Shown piece after piece: positions 43,737 to 51,930 of a stretch of DNA of 64,000 nt. The DNA is taken from the NCBI RefSeq assembly GCF_000010505.1, contig NC_010729.1, positions 792,501 to 856,500 of the forward strand, given 5' to 3'. This stretch comes from Porphyromonas gingivalis ATCC 33277 (GTDB taxonomy: Bacteria > Bacteroidota > Bacteroidia > Bacteroidales > Porphyromonadaceae). Position 1 is the first letter of the stretch; every line of letters begins with the position of its first letter. The notes beneath the pieces were generated by a model, which saw nothing but the letters and a program-made list of their open reading frames with translations, ran no database searches and had not been told where the DNA came from. The position numbers were made by a program, and so were the translations under genes.

Positions 43737-44284
43737 ACCCGAACGACTTTTACTCTCTGATCGAACAGCGACAGAGCGATCGCAAGTTCGATCCCGACCG
43801 CCCCGTACCCGAAGACGTGCTTCAGCGCATCATCGAAGCGGGGCGTCTCTCCCCCTCAGCCTGCAATTCGCAGCCTTGGAGCTTTGTCGTCGTCACCGAT
43901 CCCGACACTCGCAGACAACTGGCTGAAGCCTCATCGTCACGGTTATTGGGTATGAATCACTTCACGCGTCAGGCTCCCGTACACATCGTATTAGTCGAAG
44001 AGAAAGCCAACTTCACGGCGACCATCGGGGGGAAAATGAAAAAAATCCACTATGCCAATATCGACCTCGGCATAGCCGCCGCACACATCACGCTGGCAGC
44101 CACAGCCGAAGGTCTCGGCAGCTGCATCATAGGCTGGGTAAACGAAGCCAAGATCCGCGAAATACTGGGCATTCCCTCCGGACGCCGCGTAGTCATGAAC
44201 ATCATGCTCGGCTATTCCGCCGATCCGCACAGGGCCAAGAAGCGCAAAGAAACCTCGGAGATTCTTCACCGCGAGAAGTGGTAG
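43733..44284 (+). CDS. Nitroreductase-family flavoprotein
   Basis: This 183-residue FMN-dependent oxidoreductase has the family's N-terminal signature (LIEQRQSDRKFDPDRPVP, ILEAGRLSPSACNSQPW-like block) and the GLGSCIIGWVN segment. It is translationally coupled to ribE. The physiological substrate is unknown; the family includes quinone, nitroaromatic and flavin reductases. Confidence 0.88.
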   Translation: MNPNDFYSLIEQRQSDRKFDPDRPVPEDVLQRIIEAGRLSPSACNSQPWSFVVVTDPDTRRQLAEASSSRLLGMNHFTRQAPVHIVLVEEKANFTATIGGKMKKIHYANIDLGIAAAHITLAATAEGLGSCIIGWVNEAKIREILGIPSGRRVVMNIMLGYSADPHRAKKRKETSEILHREKW

Positions 44285-44342
44285 GCTCTCTCCTCCCTCC
44301 GCCCCGAAGAGGTCACATACATAGTATATAGTATAGCTCATT

Positions 44343-45557
44343 ATGTACGACATTCAAAAAATCAGGGAGGACTTCCCCATCCTCCATACCCGGGTACACG
44401 GTAAACCTCTCATCTATCTGGACAATGCCGCCACGACACAGAAACCCATAGCGGTATTAGACCAAATCGAACGAGCCTACCGCACATTCAATGCCAATAT
44501 CCACCGCGGCGTACACCATCTGAGTCAGGTGGCTACGGAGCAGCACGAAAATGCTCGCAAGCGGATAGCCCGCTACATCGGAGCGGAAGACCCCAAAGAA
44601 GTGCTCTTTACGCGCGGCACCACAGAGGCAATCAATCTGGTGGCCTCTTCGTTCGGCCAAGCTTTCGTCCGCTCCGGCGATGAGATTATCATCAGTACCC
44701 TCGAACACCATTCGAATATCGTCCCATGGCAACTTTTGGCCGAACGTACCGGCGCTCGGCTCAGAGTGATCCGGTTGACCGAATCGGGCGAACTGGATGT
44801 GGAGCATTTCCGGTCTCTACTGAACGAACGTACCAAAATCGTTTCGATAGCCCACGTCAGCAATGTGCTCGGCACCATCAATCCCATACGCCGGATAACG
44901 GATTTGGCTCATGCCGCCGGAGTACCCGTTCTGGTCGATGGAGCACAGGCCATCGCCCACTGCCGGGTAGATGTTCGGGAGTTGGGAGCGGATTTCTACG
45001 CCTTCTCCGGCCATAAAGTCTACGCACCCACAGGAATAGGCGTATTGTATGGCAAAGCGGAGTGGTTGGAGAAGATCCCCCCCTACCACGGTGGCGGAGA
45101 GATGATCGCCAAGGTGACATTCGAAAAGACCACCTACAACGAATTGCCCTATAAGTTCGAAGCCGGCACGCCGGACTATGTCGGCTCCACGGCTTTGGCC
45201 ACAGCTCTCGACTACATCGAAGGATTGGGCTTGGAAGCCATAGCCACACATGAAGACAAACTCCTGCGAATGGCCACCGAAGGCGTGAGAACTTTCCCCA
45301 ATGCCCGTATCATCGGAGAAGCCGAACATAAGAGCGGTGTACTCTCTTTCCTCATAGGCGACATTCACCCTTATGACCTCGGCATGTTGCTCGATCGGCT
45401 GGGTATAGCCATCCGTACCGGACATCACTGTGCCGAACCGCTACTCGAAAGCATGGGACTCAATGCCACGGCTCGCGCCTCCTTTGCTCTCTACAATACC
45501 GAGGAGGAAGTGGAGCAATTCCTCCAAGCCTTGAAACGTGTAGTAAGCATGTTCTAA
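44343..45557 (+). CDS. sufS: Cysteine desulfurase, SufS type
   Basis: SufS releases sulfur from cysteine for Fe-S cluster assembly. The 404-residue PLP enzyme shows [11 protein letters not shown] near the start, the PLP lysine in [13 protein letters not shown], and the catalytic cysteine in [11 protein letters not shown]. Class II features (the TGHHCAEP motif) favour SufS over IscS. No other suf genes are adjacent, so it is separated from the scaffold genes in this window. Confidence 0.93.
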
Positions 45558-45567
45558 TTTCTTCCCC

Positions 45568-46173
45568 ATGCTGCTCTCTCGCTACATAGACGATGACTTG
45601 CGTGAATGCGGTTGCGACGAAGCCGGTCGTGGCTGTCTGGCCGGTCCCGTCTATGCAGCGGCTGTGATCCTACCGGCCGACTTCTCTCATCCCCTGCTGA
45701 ATGATTCGAAACAACTGAGCGAAAAGCAACGCTATACCCTTCGCCCTGTCATAGAATCCGAGGCTATCGGATGGGGGATAGGCATTGTGAGTCCGCAGGA
45801 GATAGACGAGATCAATATCCTCAGAGCTTCCTTTCTCGCGATGCATCGCGCCATAGAGCAGTTACCTTTTCGCCCCGAAAGATTGCTGATCGACGGCAAT
45901 CGGTTCGATCCTTTCGAACAAATCCCTCACCACTGTATCGTGGGAGGCGATGCCCGCTATCGCTCCATCGCAGCAGCTTCCATTTTGGCCAAAACCTATC
46001 GGGACGACTCGATGCTCCGTCTGAATAAGGACTTCCCGATGTACGGATGGGAGCGCAACAAAGGTTATCCGTCACCTGCACACAAATCCGCTATTCGTCG
46101 TTTCGGAGTTTCGCCACATCACCGTCTTACTTTCCGTGGAGTGGTGGATGCAGACCGGCCGACAACAGAATAA
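45568..46173 (+). CDS. rnhB: Ribonuclease HII
   Basis: RNase HII cleaves the RNA strand of RNA-DNA hybrids and misincorporated ribonucleotides. The 201-residue product has the DExxRG-type start [25 protein letters not shown] with an active-site Asp, and [21 protein letters not shown]. It begins 10 bp after sufS. Confidence 0.93.
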
Positions 46174-46179
46174 AGGGAC

Positions 46180-46187
46180 TATATTTG
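46180..46187 (+). promoter_or_regulatory. -7 promoter box for the small basic protein and tadA
   Basis: TATATTTG matches TAnnTTTG and ends 12 nt before the ATG at 46199. No -33 TTTG at the right spacing is present. Confidence 0.4.
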
Positions 46188-46198
46188 CATCACTGAAT

Positions 46199-46426
46199 AT
46201 GAGCAGGAAAAATCGGTACAATGTACTCCCGCGAGCCACGATGCTCCGAAAGAAAGCCATTCAGATCCGACTGAACGAAGCGGAGCACAAGGCCGTCGAG
46301 ACCTATTGCAGCCGCTTCAAAGTAGAGAACCGCTCCCGTTGGATCCGAGAAACGCTGATGAAAGAAGTGATACACCGGTTAGAAAGCGATACTCCCTTGC
46401 TTTTTCGAGAGGAGGAAATGCGATGA
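46199..46426 (+). CDS. Small basic protein, possible ribbon-helix-helix type
   Basis: The ATG at 46199 gives 75 residues; longer and shorter starts exist (46136, 46241). The core KKAIQIRLNEAEHKAVETYC followed by NRSRWIRETLMKEV is strand-helix-helix in pattern and resembles Arc/MobC-like DNA-binding proteins. Its stop overlaps the tadA start (ATGA), so the two are translationally coupled. Function is inferred only from the pattern. Confidence 0.65.
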   Translation: MSRKNRYNVLPRATMLRKKAIQIRLNEAEHKAVETYCSRFKVENRSRWIRETLMKEVIHRLESDTPLLFREEEMR

Positions 46427-46875
46427 CAGCCCCTACCTTTGCCACGGATGACATCCGCTACATGCGGATCGCGCTCGAAGAGGCACGAGCGGCTGCTGAC
46501 GAAGGAGAGATTCCTATCGGAGCCGTGATCGTCTGCAAAGGGCAGATCGTTGCGCGTGCTCACAATAGAGTGGAAAGGCTAAACGACCCTACGGCTCATG
46601 CCGAGATGCTTGCCATCACGATGGCCGTAGATGCCATAGGGGGGAAATACCTCCGCGACTGCACGCTGTACGTGACTGTCGAACCCTGCCTGATGTGTGC
46701 TGGCGCACTTCGCTGGACACAAATACCGCGAGTAGTGTACGGAGCATCCGAACCCAAAGTGGGCTACAGGCTGTTCACCGATCATGCACTCCATCCCAAA
46801 TGCCACGTAGAAGGCGGTATATTGGCGGACGAATCGGAGAATCTGATGCGTAGTTTCTTTGCCGAACGGCGGTAG
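46423..46875 (+). CDS. tadA: tRNA-specific adenosine deaminase (TadA-type deaminase)
   Basis: TadA makes inosine at the wobble position of tRNA-Arg(ACG). The ATG at 46423 gives 150 residues; a longer frame from 46306 overlaps the preceding gene. The zinc/catalytic motifs are TAHAEMLAI (HAE) and PCLMCAGAL (PCxxC). MRIALEEARAAADEGEIPIGAV is the standard start. A guanine or cytosine deaminase cannot be fully excluded, but the motif spacing fits TadA. Confidence 0.88.
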   Translation: MTAPTFATDDIRYMRIALEEARAAADEGEIPIGAVIVCKGQIVARAHNRVERLNDPTAHAEMLAITMAVDAIGGKYLRDCTLYVTVEPCLMCAGALRWTQIPRVVYGASEPKVGYRLFTDHALHPKCHVEGGILADESENLMRSFFAERR

Positions 46876-46892
46876 CCGAGCAACACATTATA

Positions 46893-46900
46893 TATCTTTG
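46893..46900 (+). promoter_or_regulatory. -7 promoter box implying a leaderless rnz transcript
   Basis: TATCTTTG matches TAnnTTTG and ends seven nucleotides before the rnz ATG at 46907, so the start site would fall at about the start codon. Confidence 0.4.
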
Positions 46901-46906
46901 TGCAAT

Positions 46907-47821
46907 ATGGCAGCATTCAGTGTACATATATTGGGCTGCGGATCTGCCCTGCCAACCACACACCACCATCCCTCTTCGCAAGTAATCGACCTGCGCGACA
47001 AACTCTACATGATCGATTGCGGAGAAGGTGTCCAGCGACAATTCAGACACGAAAAGCTCCATTTCGGACGTCTCATTCATATCTTCATCAGCCATCTCCA
47101 TGGCGATCACTGTTTCGGTCTGCCCGGATTTATCTCCACGCTCGGTCTGCTGGGGCGTACCGGCACCCTGCATGTGCATGGGCCGGAGGGAATAGAGCGT
47201 TTCCTCAGCCCCATATTGGAGCAGTTCTGTCACCGAATGCCCTATCAGGTGGAGATACATACGATCGATGCCTCCCGACATGCGCTTGTACATGAGGACA
47301 AATCCGTCAAAGTCTATAGCATACCGCTCAGCCACCGCATCCCTGCGGTGGGCTACCTCTTCGAAGAGAAATGCCGTGCAAGGCATCTGAACAAAGCGGC
47401 TGCCGAGTTCTACAATATTCCGCTTGCCGAATATCCCCTCATCATAGAAGGATCCGATTACACGACACCGGATGGGCGGATCATCCCCAACCGACACCTC
47501 ACGACCCCGGGTACACCACCCAGACGATATGCTTACTGCTCGGACACGGAGTTTTGTCCCTCCATCGTCCCTATTATTCAAGGTGTGGATTTGCTCTACC
47601 ATGAAGCTACTTTTATGGAGGAGGATTGGGCAAGAGCCAAAGAGACTTTTCACAGTACAGCCAAAGAAGCCGCCGAAATAGCACGACAGGCAGGAGCAAA
47701 ACGCCTCCTCATCGGGCATTACTCCGGCAGATACAAGGACGTCCAAGGTTTGTTGGAAGAAGCTCAAAGCGTATTCAAGCCAACTATTGCCGCCAATGAA
47801 AGAATGCGCATCGATCTGTAA
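46907..47821 (+). CDS. rnz: Ribonuclease Z
   Basis: RNase Z trims tRNA 3' ends. The ATG at 46907 gives 304 residues starting MAAFSVHILGCGSALPTTHH. The zinc-binding motif is FISHLHGDHCFGLPGF, with further ligands in LYHEATF and LIGHYSGRY. The length is that of the short, bacterial form. The lipoprotein gene behind it overlaps its 3' end by 26 bp. Confidence 0.93.
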   Translation: MAAFSVHILGCGSALPTTHHHPSSQVIDLRDKLYMIDCGEGVQRQFRHEKLHFGRLIHIFISHLHGDHCFGLPGFISTLGLLGRTGTLHVHGPEGIERFLSPILEQFCHRMPYQVEIHTIDASRHALVHEDKSVKVYSIPLSHRIPAVGYLFEEKCRARHLNKAAAEFYNIPLAEYPLIIEGSDYTTPDGRIIPNRHLTTPGTPPRRYAYCSDTEFCPSIVPIIQGVDLLYHEATFMEEDWARAKETFHSTAKEAAEIARQAGAKRLLIGHYSGRYKDVQGLLEEAQSVFKPTIAANERMRIDL

Positions 47822-48365
47822 ACGCCTTTTCCGGCAGTCTTGTTTGCTCCTTACCCTTGCTGGCCTCCTGTATTCCTGCGGAACAGGCAAAAAAGCGACA
47901 AATATATCCGGCAAACCTCACGATACAACTACTACCGGCCATTCGCTCCGAACGGCGGAGGACATCGTTACCGACCTGATAGCCCGAGGCAAGAAACTGA
48001 TAGGCAAACCCTACAGGTATCAGGGGCCATCGTCTTGGCCGATGGATTGCTCCGGCTACGTGGCCTACCTCTATTCCTGCTACGGTATTCATATCCCACG
48101 CTCTTCATCGGCTCTGTACAACTATACCATTCCCATACGCCATCCTCTACCGGGCGATCTGCTTTTCTTCCGTGGTAGCAAGAATCACAAAGGGACTATC
48201 GGCCATGTGGCACTGTTGATCGAAGTTTGCGATGACGAACTAATCATGCTACACAACACCAATAGCAGAGGTATTATCATCGAATCACTGCAACGAAGTT
48301 CGTACTTCAGCAAGCGTTACATCCGTGCCGGTCGTTTGCCTGAGATCCAAGCTCTCATGGACTGA
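47796..48365 (+). CDS. NlpC/P60 cysteine peptidase, lipoprotein
   Basis: The ATG at 47796 gives 189 residues with a signal peptide ending in the lipobox LLYSC. The NlpC/P60 domain carries the catalytic Cys in WPMDCSGYVAYLYS, His in IGHVALLI and the third residue in MLHNTNS. It is a paralogue of the protein at 33763, sharing GKPYRY and PGDLLFF, but is lipid-anchored. It overlaps rnz by 26 bp and has no obvious terminator before the repeat region. Confidence 0.9.
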   Translation: MKECASICKRLFRQSCLLLTLAGLLYSCGTGKKATNISGKPHDTTTTGHSLRTAEDIVTDLIARGKKLIGKPYRYQGPSSWPMDCSGYVAYLYSCYGIHIPRSSSALYNYTIPIRHPLPGDLLFFRGSKNHKGTIGHVALLIEVCDDELIMLHNTNSRGIIIESLQRSSYFSKRYIRAGRLPEIQALMD

Positions 48366-48586
48366 TCTCCACCGAGTTCCTCTTCCATAAAAATCCAATT
48401 TCACCTTTTGACTGGCAAAAACTTGAATGATATCGTTACTGTAGGCTACATTTTAGGAGAACGGTAGAATAAAAATTGGGGCTGTGTCAAAATTCGAGAC
48501 CTTTGAAAAACGGGTGATTTATAAAGGGTTGTTTTCCAGTTCGTAATCCCCTTCTCATCCGCATACTACGAGGGAATAAACCGCAT

Positions 48587-48674
48587 ACGTCGACACTGAC
48601 AGAAAGTCAGGTCGACCTAAAACGAGCAGAAGGTCGTCCTAACCGGAGCAGTACGTCGTCCTTGCTAAACGAGA
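48587..48674. repeat. Degenerate tandem array of four 22-bp repeats
   Basis: Units start at 48587, 48609, 48631 and 48653. Each opens with A(C/G)GTCG(A/T)C(A/C)(C/T); the second contains the palindrome AGGTCGACCT. The 13-nt tails vary. The surrounding 48366-49164 has no gene that I can support. A partial IS1126-like end, GAGACCTTTG, lies at 48496-48505, preceded by GGGGCTGTGTCAAAATTC. Confidence 0.75.
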
Positions 48675-48709
48675 GAAATGCGATCGGCGTTTCTCCGTTT
48701 CCTGTTAAT

Positions 48710-48900
48710 GAGACCTTTGCACGGCAATTGCCGTGCAAAGGTCCAGGGCAACCGCATCAAAATGTAAGTGCCTGATTATCAATCATAGTTTTGAGTGCAT
48801 TCTTTATCTTTGAGTATAATCTCCGAAATGCAATCATTTGAAAATTAGCAACTTGTATTTTCTCGAAATTTTTGATGCGGTTGCCCTGTGCAAAGGTCTC
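48710..48900. mobile_element. 191-bp MITE with IS1126-type ends
   Basis: The element is bounded by GAGACCTTTGCA (48710-48721) and TGCAAAGGTCTC (48889-48900), identical to the ends of the complete IS at 29037. The left end extends into a perfect 32-bp palindrome centred on AATT at 48712-48743. Inside that lies a second inverted repeat, GGGCAACCGCATCAAAA (48746-48762) with its complement (48870-48886). It has no coding capacity. No target duplication is evident. Confidence 0.8.
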
Positions 48901-49164
48901 ATGTGTGGCTCATCCGTGATTTTGTGTGATGGCTGATGGCGAATTGCAGCGAAGCTAAAGCCTCTCTATCTAGGGCTGACCATGAGCACAGCGAGAGCAA
49001 TAGGACGAAGGGGCGCAATGCTCTTCTATGGATTCGTGCTTTCCTACTCCCAAAGCCTATGGAGACCAACTGATAACCCGATAAGAAGAGGTGTGACTCT
49101 AAATGGTCTCATGGATTGTAAGCAGTTTATACACAAATCATAAGGCGGAAAAAAGCTGTTTTTC

Positions 49165-49929
49165 TCAGCTGCGACGCCTCCATTCGGAGCACAAAATGGC
49201 TGTGGCAATAGCAACATTGAGCGATTCGGTATGCCCTTTCACAGACAAACCGGAAGCCGGTATCGTAAGTCTGTCGGTAATCTCCGCCGCAACTTCGGGA
49301 CTGATGCCGTGCCCCTCACTGCCCAAGACGAGTATGGCAGGTTCGGTAAAGTTCGGCAAGGGGGCTTCGTATAGGCTTTGTCCCTCCAAAAAAGCTCCGT
49401 AAACGGGTATTCCCTGCCGACGAAAATAAGCCAGTGTATCGACCGTGTTCTTAAGGGGGGTCGGCTGTACTCGTGCCAATGCTCCCATAGAGGCCTGTAC
49501 GACTTTGGGAGAAAAGACATCGGCTGAACCTGTCCCCAGCCACACATGACGGATACCGAACCAGTCGGCTGTTCGTAGGATGGTCCCCACGTTGCCCGGA
49601 TCTTGCACCCCATCCAAGAGCAGCGTCAGCCCTTCCACTACCGGCTCTGGCTCTGCAGGCAGATCGAAAACGGCCATTAGTGGCTGCGGAGAGGTCTGCG
49701 TACTGATGCGCTTGAAGTCGAAGGATTCGGGTAGCTCCACCACTTCGGCATCATGCGGTGTGCTTACCGCTCTTAGCATGGCAGCCGTGCCGACAAGCAT
49801 ACGACAGCGATAGAAAGGCAGCATCTCGCCGACGAGCTTAGGCCCTTCCACTGCGAAAGCTTGCTCTCGCAAACGATATTTTCGTTCGCGCAGGCTTCGC
49901 AAGAATTTTATCTGATTGACAGAAAGCAT
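49165..49929 (-). CDS. TrmH/SpoU-family RNA 2'-O-methyltransferase
   Basis: This 254-residue SPOUT methyltransferase has an N-terminal substrate-binding segment (MLSVNQIKFLRSLRERKYR, FAVEGPKLV) and the three SpoU motifs: DGVQDPGNVGTILRTADWFG, ILVLGSEGHGIS and LTIPASGLSVKGHTESLNVA. It should methylate rRNA or tRNA ribose. Resemblance to RlmB- or TsnR-like members does not settle the target. It is followed upstream by the VOC gene on the same strand, 84 bp away. Confidence 0.9.
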   Translation of the reverse strand: MLSVNQIKFLRSLRERKYRLREQAFAVEGPKLVGEMLPFYRCRMLVGTAAMLRAVSTPHDAEVVELPESFDFKRISTQTSPQPLMAVFDLPAEPEPVVEGLTLLLDGVQDPGNVGTILRTADWFGIRHVWLGTGSADVFSPKVVQASMGALARVQPTPLKNTVDTLAYFRRQGIPVYGAFLEGQSLYEAPLPNFTEPAILVLGSEGHGISPEVAAEITDRLTIPASGLSVKGHTESLNVAIATAILCSEWRRRS

Positions 49930-50013
49930 GATGAAATCATCTAATCTTCAAGAAACGGCACCTCAAAGCAGTTCGGAACGCACGGCATCGAGAGATCCGA
50001 CAGTACCGAACCA

Positions 50014-50412
50014 TCAATCCCGATTCTCCGGCAGCACCTCGATCCAATAGCCGTCCGGATCGTTCACAAAGTAGAGCCCCATCTGCTCATTCTCATAGCA
50101 GATACAGCCCATGGCACGGTGATATTCGCGTACGGCATCATAGTCGCCCGTAGTCCGGACACAGAGGTGAACCTCATTCTCTCCCAAGTTGTAAGGTTCC
50201 TTCCGATCTCTGAGCCAAGTCAGCTCCAAAAGAAAATGCCCGTACTCATCGCCCAGATAAACGAGGATAAACGAGCCATCGGCCGCTTCCTTGCGCTTCA
50301 CTTCGCGAAAGCCGAAAGCGCGGTCATAGAAAGCCAGGCTACGTTCCAGGTCGAGGACGTTGTAGTTATAATGATCGAAACGCGTCGTAAAAGGTCTTTT
50401 CTGATTGTCCAT
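50014..50412 (-). CDS. Glyoxalase I/VOC-superfamily protein
   Basis: This 132-residue protein has two beta-alpha-beta-beta-beta modules typical of lactoylglutathione lyase: FDHYNYNVLDLERSLAFYDRAFGF, FLLELTWLRD, NEVHLCVRTTGDYDA and YFVNDPDGYWIEVLPE. His, Glu, His and Glu are at the positions expected for metal binding. Glyoxalase I (gloA) is the likely role, although the organism's thiol cofactor is unclear. Confidence 0.8.
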   Translation of the reverse strand: MDNQKRPFTTRFDHYNYNVLDLERSLAFYDRAFGFREVKRKEAADGSFILVYLGDEYGHFLLELTWLRDRKEPYNLGENEVHLCVRTTGDYDAVREYHRAMGCICYENEQMGLYFVNDPDGYWIEVLPENRD

Positions 50413-50567
50413 ACCTAAAAATCACATAATGAATACTTGTCCGAATCGTTCCTGAAAAAAAGAAGAAATCAGGAAAACGGACGTGCTAAGGTGACAAAAA
50501 CATTCCATCCTCCCAAATTGTAGCCCTATTGGAAAGGGTAATCAGCGAACTAAAGAGGTAAATCGCA

Positions 50568-51905
50568 TCAAGGCCACGCCATACGGAAGCGAGTGTGGCC
50601 GTCGGCATCAGTGGTCAGGGAGAAGGCCCAGCCGTGGCGAGTCAGTACTTCGCGAATAACGACCAAGCCTATCCCCTGACCATTCGGCTTGGTGCTGAAG
50701 AATGGTGTAAAGAGACGGGTGGCAACGTCATCGCTGATAGGCTGTCCATTATCCTCTACAAGCAGATTGTGACGATCCAAACAAAGCAGAACCGTCTTTG
50801 TTTCCGAGACAGCCAGATCATTTTGCTGTGCAAAGCTCTCTATAGCGTTGCGCAGCAGATTGATTACCACCTGCTCTATTTGCTCTGCATCGCAGCGGAC
50901 TAAGCACGAATTTTGCTCTTTGCACATCTTCATTTTCACACCCGTTTCGACAGCCAAAGGCTGCATCAGCAGTATGCATCGCTCGCATAGCGGTACCAAG
51001 TCTACGGAAGATAGGGTAGGATCAGGTAGCTTGACCACTTCGGCAAATCGTGTGATAAAGCGGCTCATGGCCATACACCGGTCGCGGCAGAGAGCGATGG
51101 CTTCGGACACTTCCCCTTCGGGAGTATGAGGAGTGTCGTCGAAAGCATCCCCCACGGCATTTAGCACACCGATTATACCGGCGGTACTGTTATTGACCTC
51201 ATGGGCTATCAGCCTGATCAGTTTTTCATAGGCTTCTTTCTCCGCCGAATGCAACTCCTCGGTCAGGGTTTCGATACTGAAAAAGAGACGGCTGAACGAA
51301 CGATCGAAGAATCTCATCCGCGTAATCCTCCTCACCTCGGCCGTAGGCAATCGCCATGTACGGGATTCCCCTTCGCCCAGCTCGTCCGGACCGAAAGGGA
51401 TCTTCGCGCATACTTCTTCCAACGGTCTTTCGATCGGGATATAATCATCGGGTAAGTCCAACAGCCTGCGAGCGGCAGGATTGACCGATACAACCCGCAT
51501 GTCGAAATCCAAAACGACGAAGCCCACGGGCGAAACATCTATCACGAGCGAAAGGAAATTGTCCCTTTCTTCCAGTCTCAGTCTCTCCTTCTTGAGGCTG
51601 TGCATCAGCGCATTATAAAGCTCGACCACCCGGTCTGCATCCTGCTGACCGACAGGAGCAAGGGTAGTGGCATAGTCCTGTGAACGGAGCATATCCATTC
51701 CATCGCCTACGGCTCGTATCGGCAATACTACCTTATTATATAGGAAACCGAGAAAGAAGAGGAGAGCAACCTCTATAGCCAGCATGAAGAAGAGCCCGCC
51801 TTTCTCTACCGGAGGATATAGGAGAGTCATCGCCATAAGCAATAGAGAGAGCAATACTCCTGCCAAGAGCAAAACGCGTAGGGATATTCTGCCCAATCGT
51901 TTCAT
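50568..51905 (-). CDS. NtrY-like sensor histidine kinase
   Basis: This 445-residue membrane kinase has two N-terminal transmembrane helices (LRVLLLAGVLLSLLLMAMTL and FFMLAIEVALLFFLGFL), a HAMP-like linker (VLPIRAVGDGMDMLRSQDYA) and a PAS domain (VIDVSPVGFVVLDFDMRVVS). The phospho-acceptor His is in RLIAHEVNNSTAGIIG. The ATPase domain has NLLRNAIESFAQ and GQGIGLVVIREVL. It lies 25 bp behind the sigma-54 activator gene and is clearly its partner. The signal is unknown. Confidence 0.9.
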   Translation of the reverse strand: MKRLGRISLRVLLLAGVLLSLLLMAMTLLYPPVEKGGLFFMLAIEVALLFFLGFLYNKVVLPIRAVGDGMDMLRSQDYATTLAPVGQQDADRVVELYNALMHSLKKERLRLEERDNFLSLVIDVSPVGFVVLDFDMRVVSVNPAARRLLDLPDDYIPIERPLEEVCAKIPFGPDELGEGESRTWRLPTAEVRRITRMRFFDRSFSRLFFSIETLTEELHSAEKEAYEKLIRLIAHEVNNSTAGIIGVLNAVGDAFDDTPHTPEGEVSEAIALCRDRCMAMSRFITRFAEVVKLPDPTLSSVDLVPLCERCILLMQPLAVETGVKMKMCKEQNSCLVRCDAEQIEQVVINLLRNAIESFAQQNDLAVSETKTVLLCLDRHNLLVEDNGQPISDDVATRLFTPFFSTKPNGQGIGLVVIREVLTRHGWAFSLTTDADGHTRFRMAWP

Positions 51906-51930
51906 CGTGCCGATTCTGTTTTACACATTA

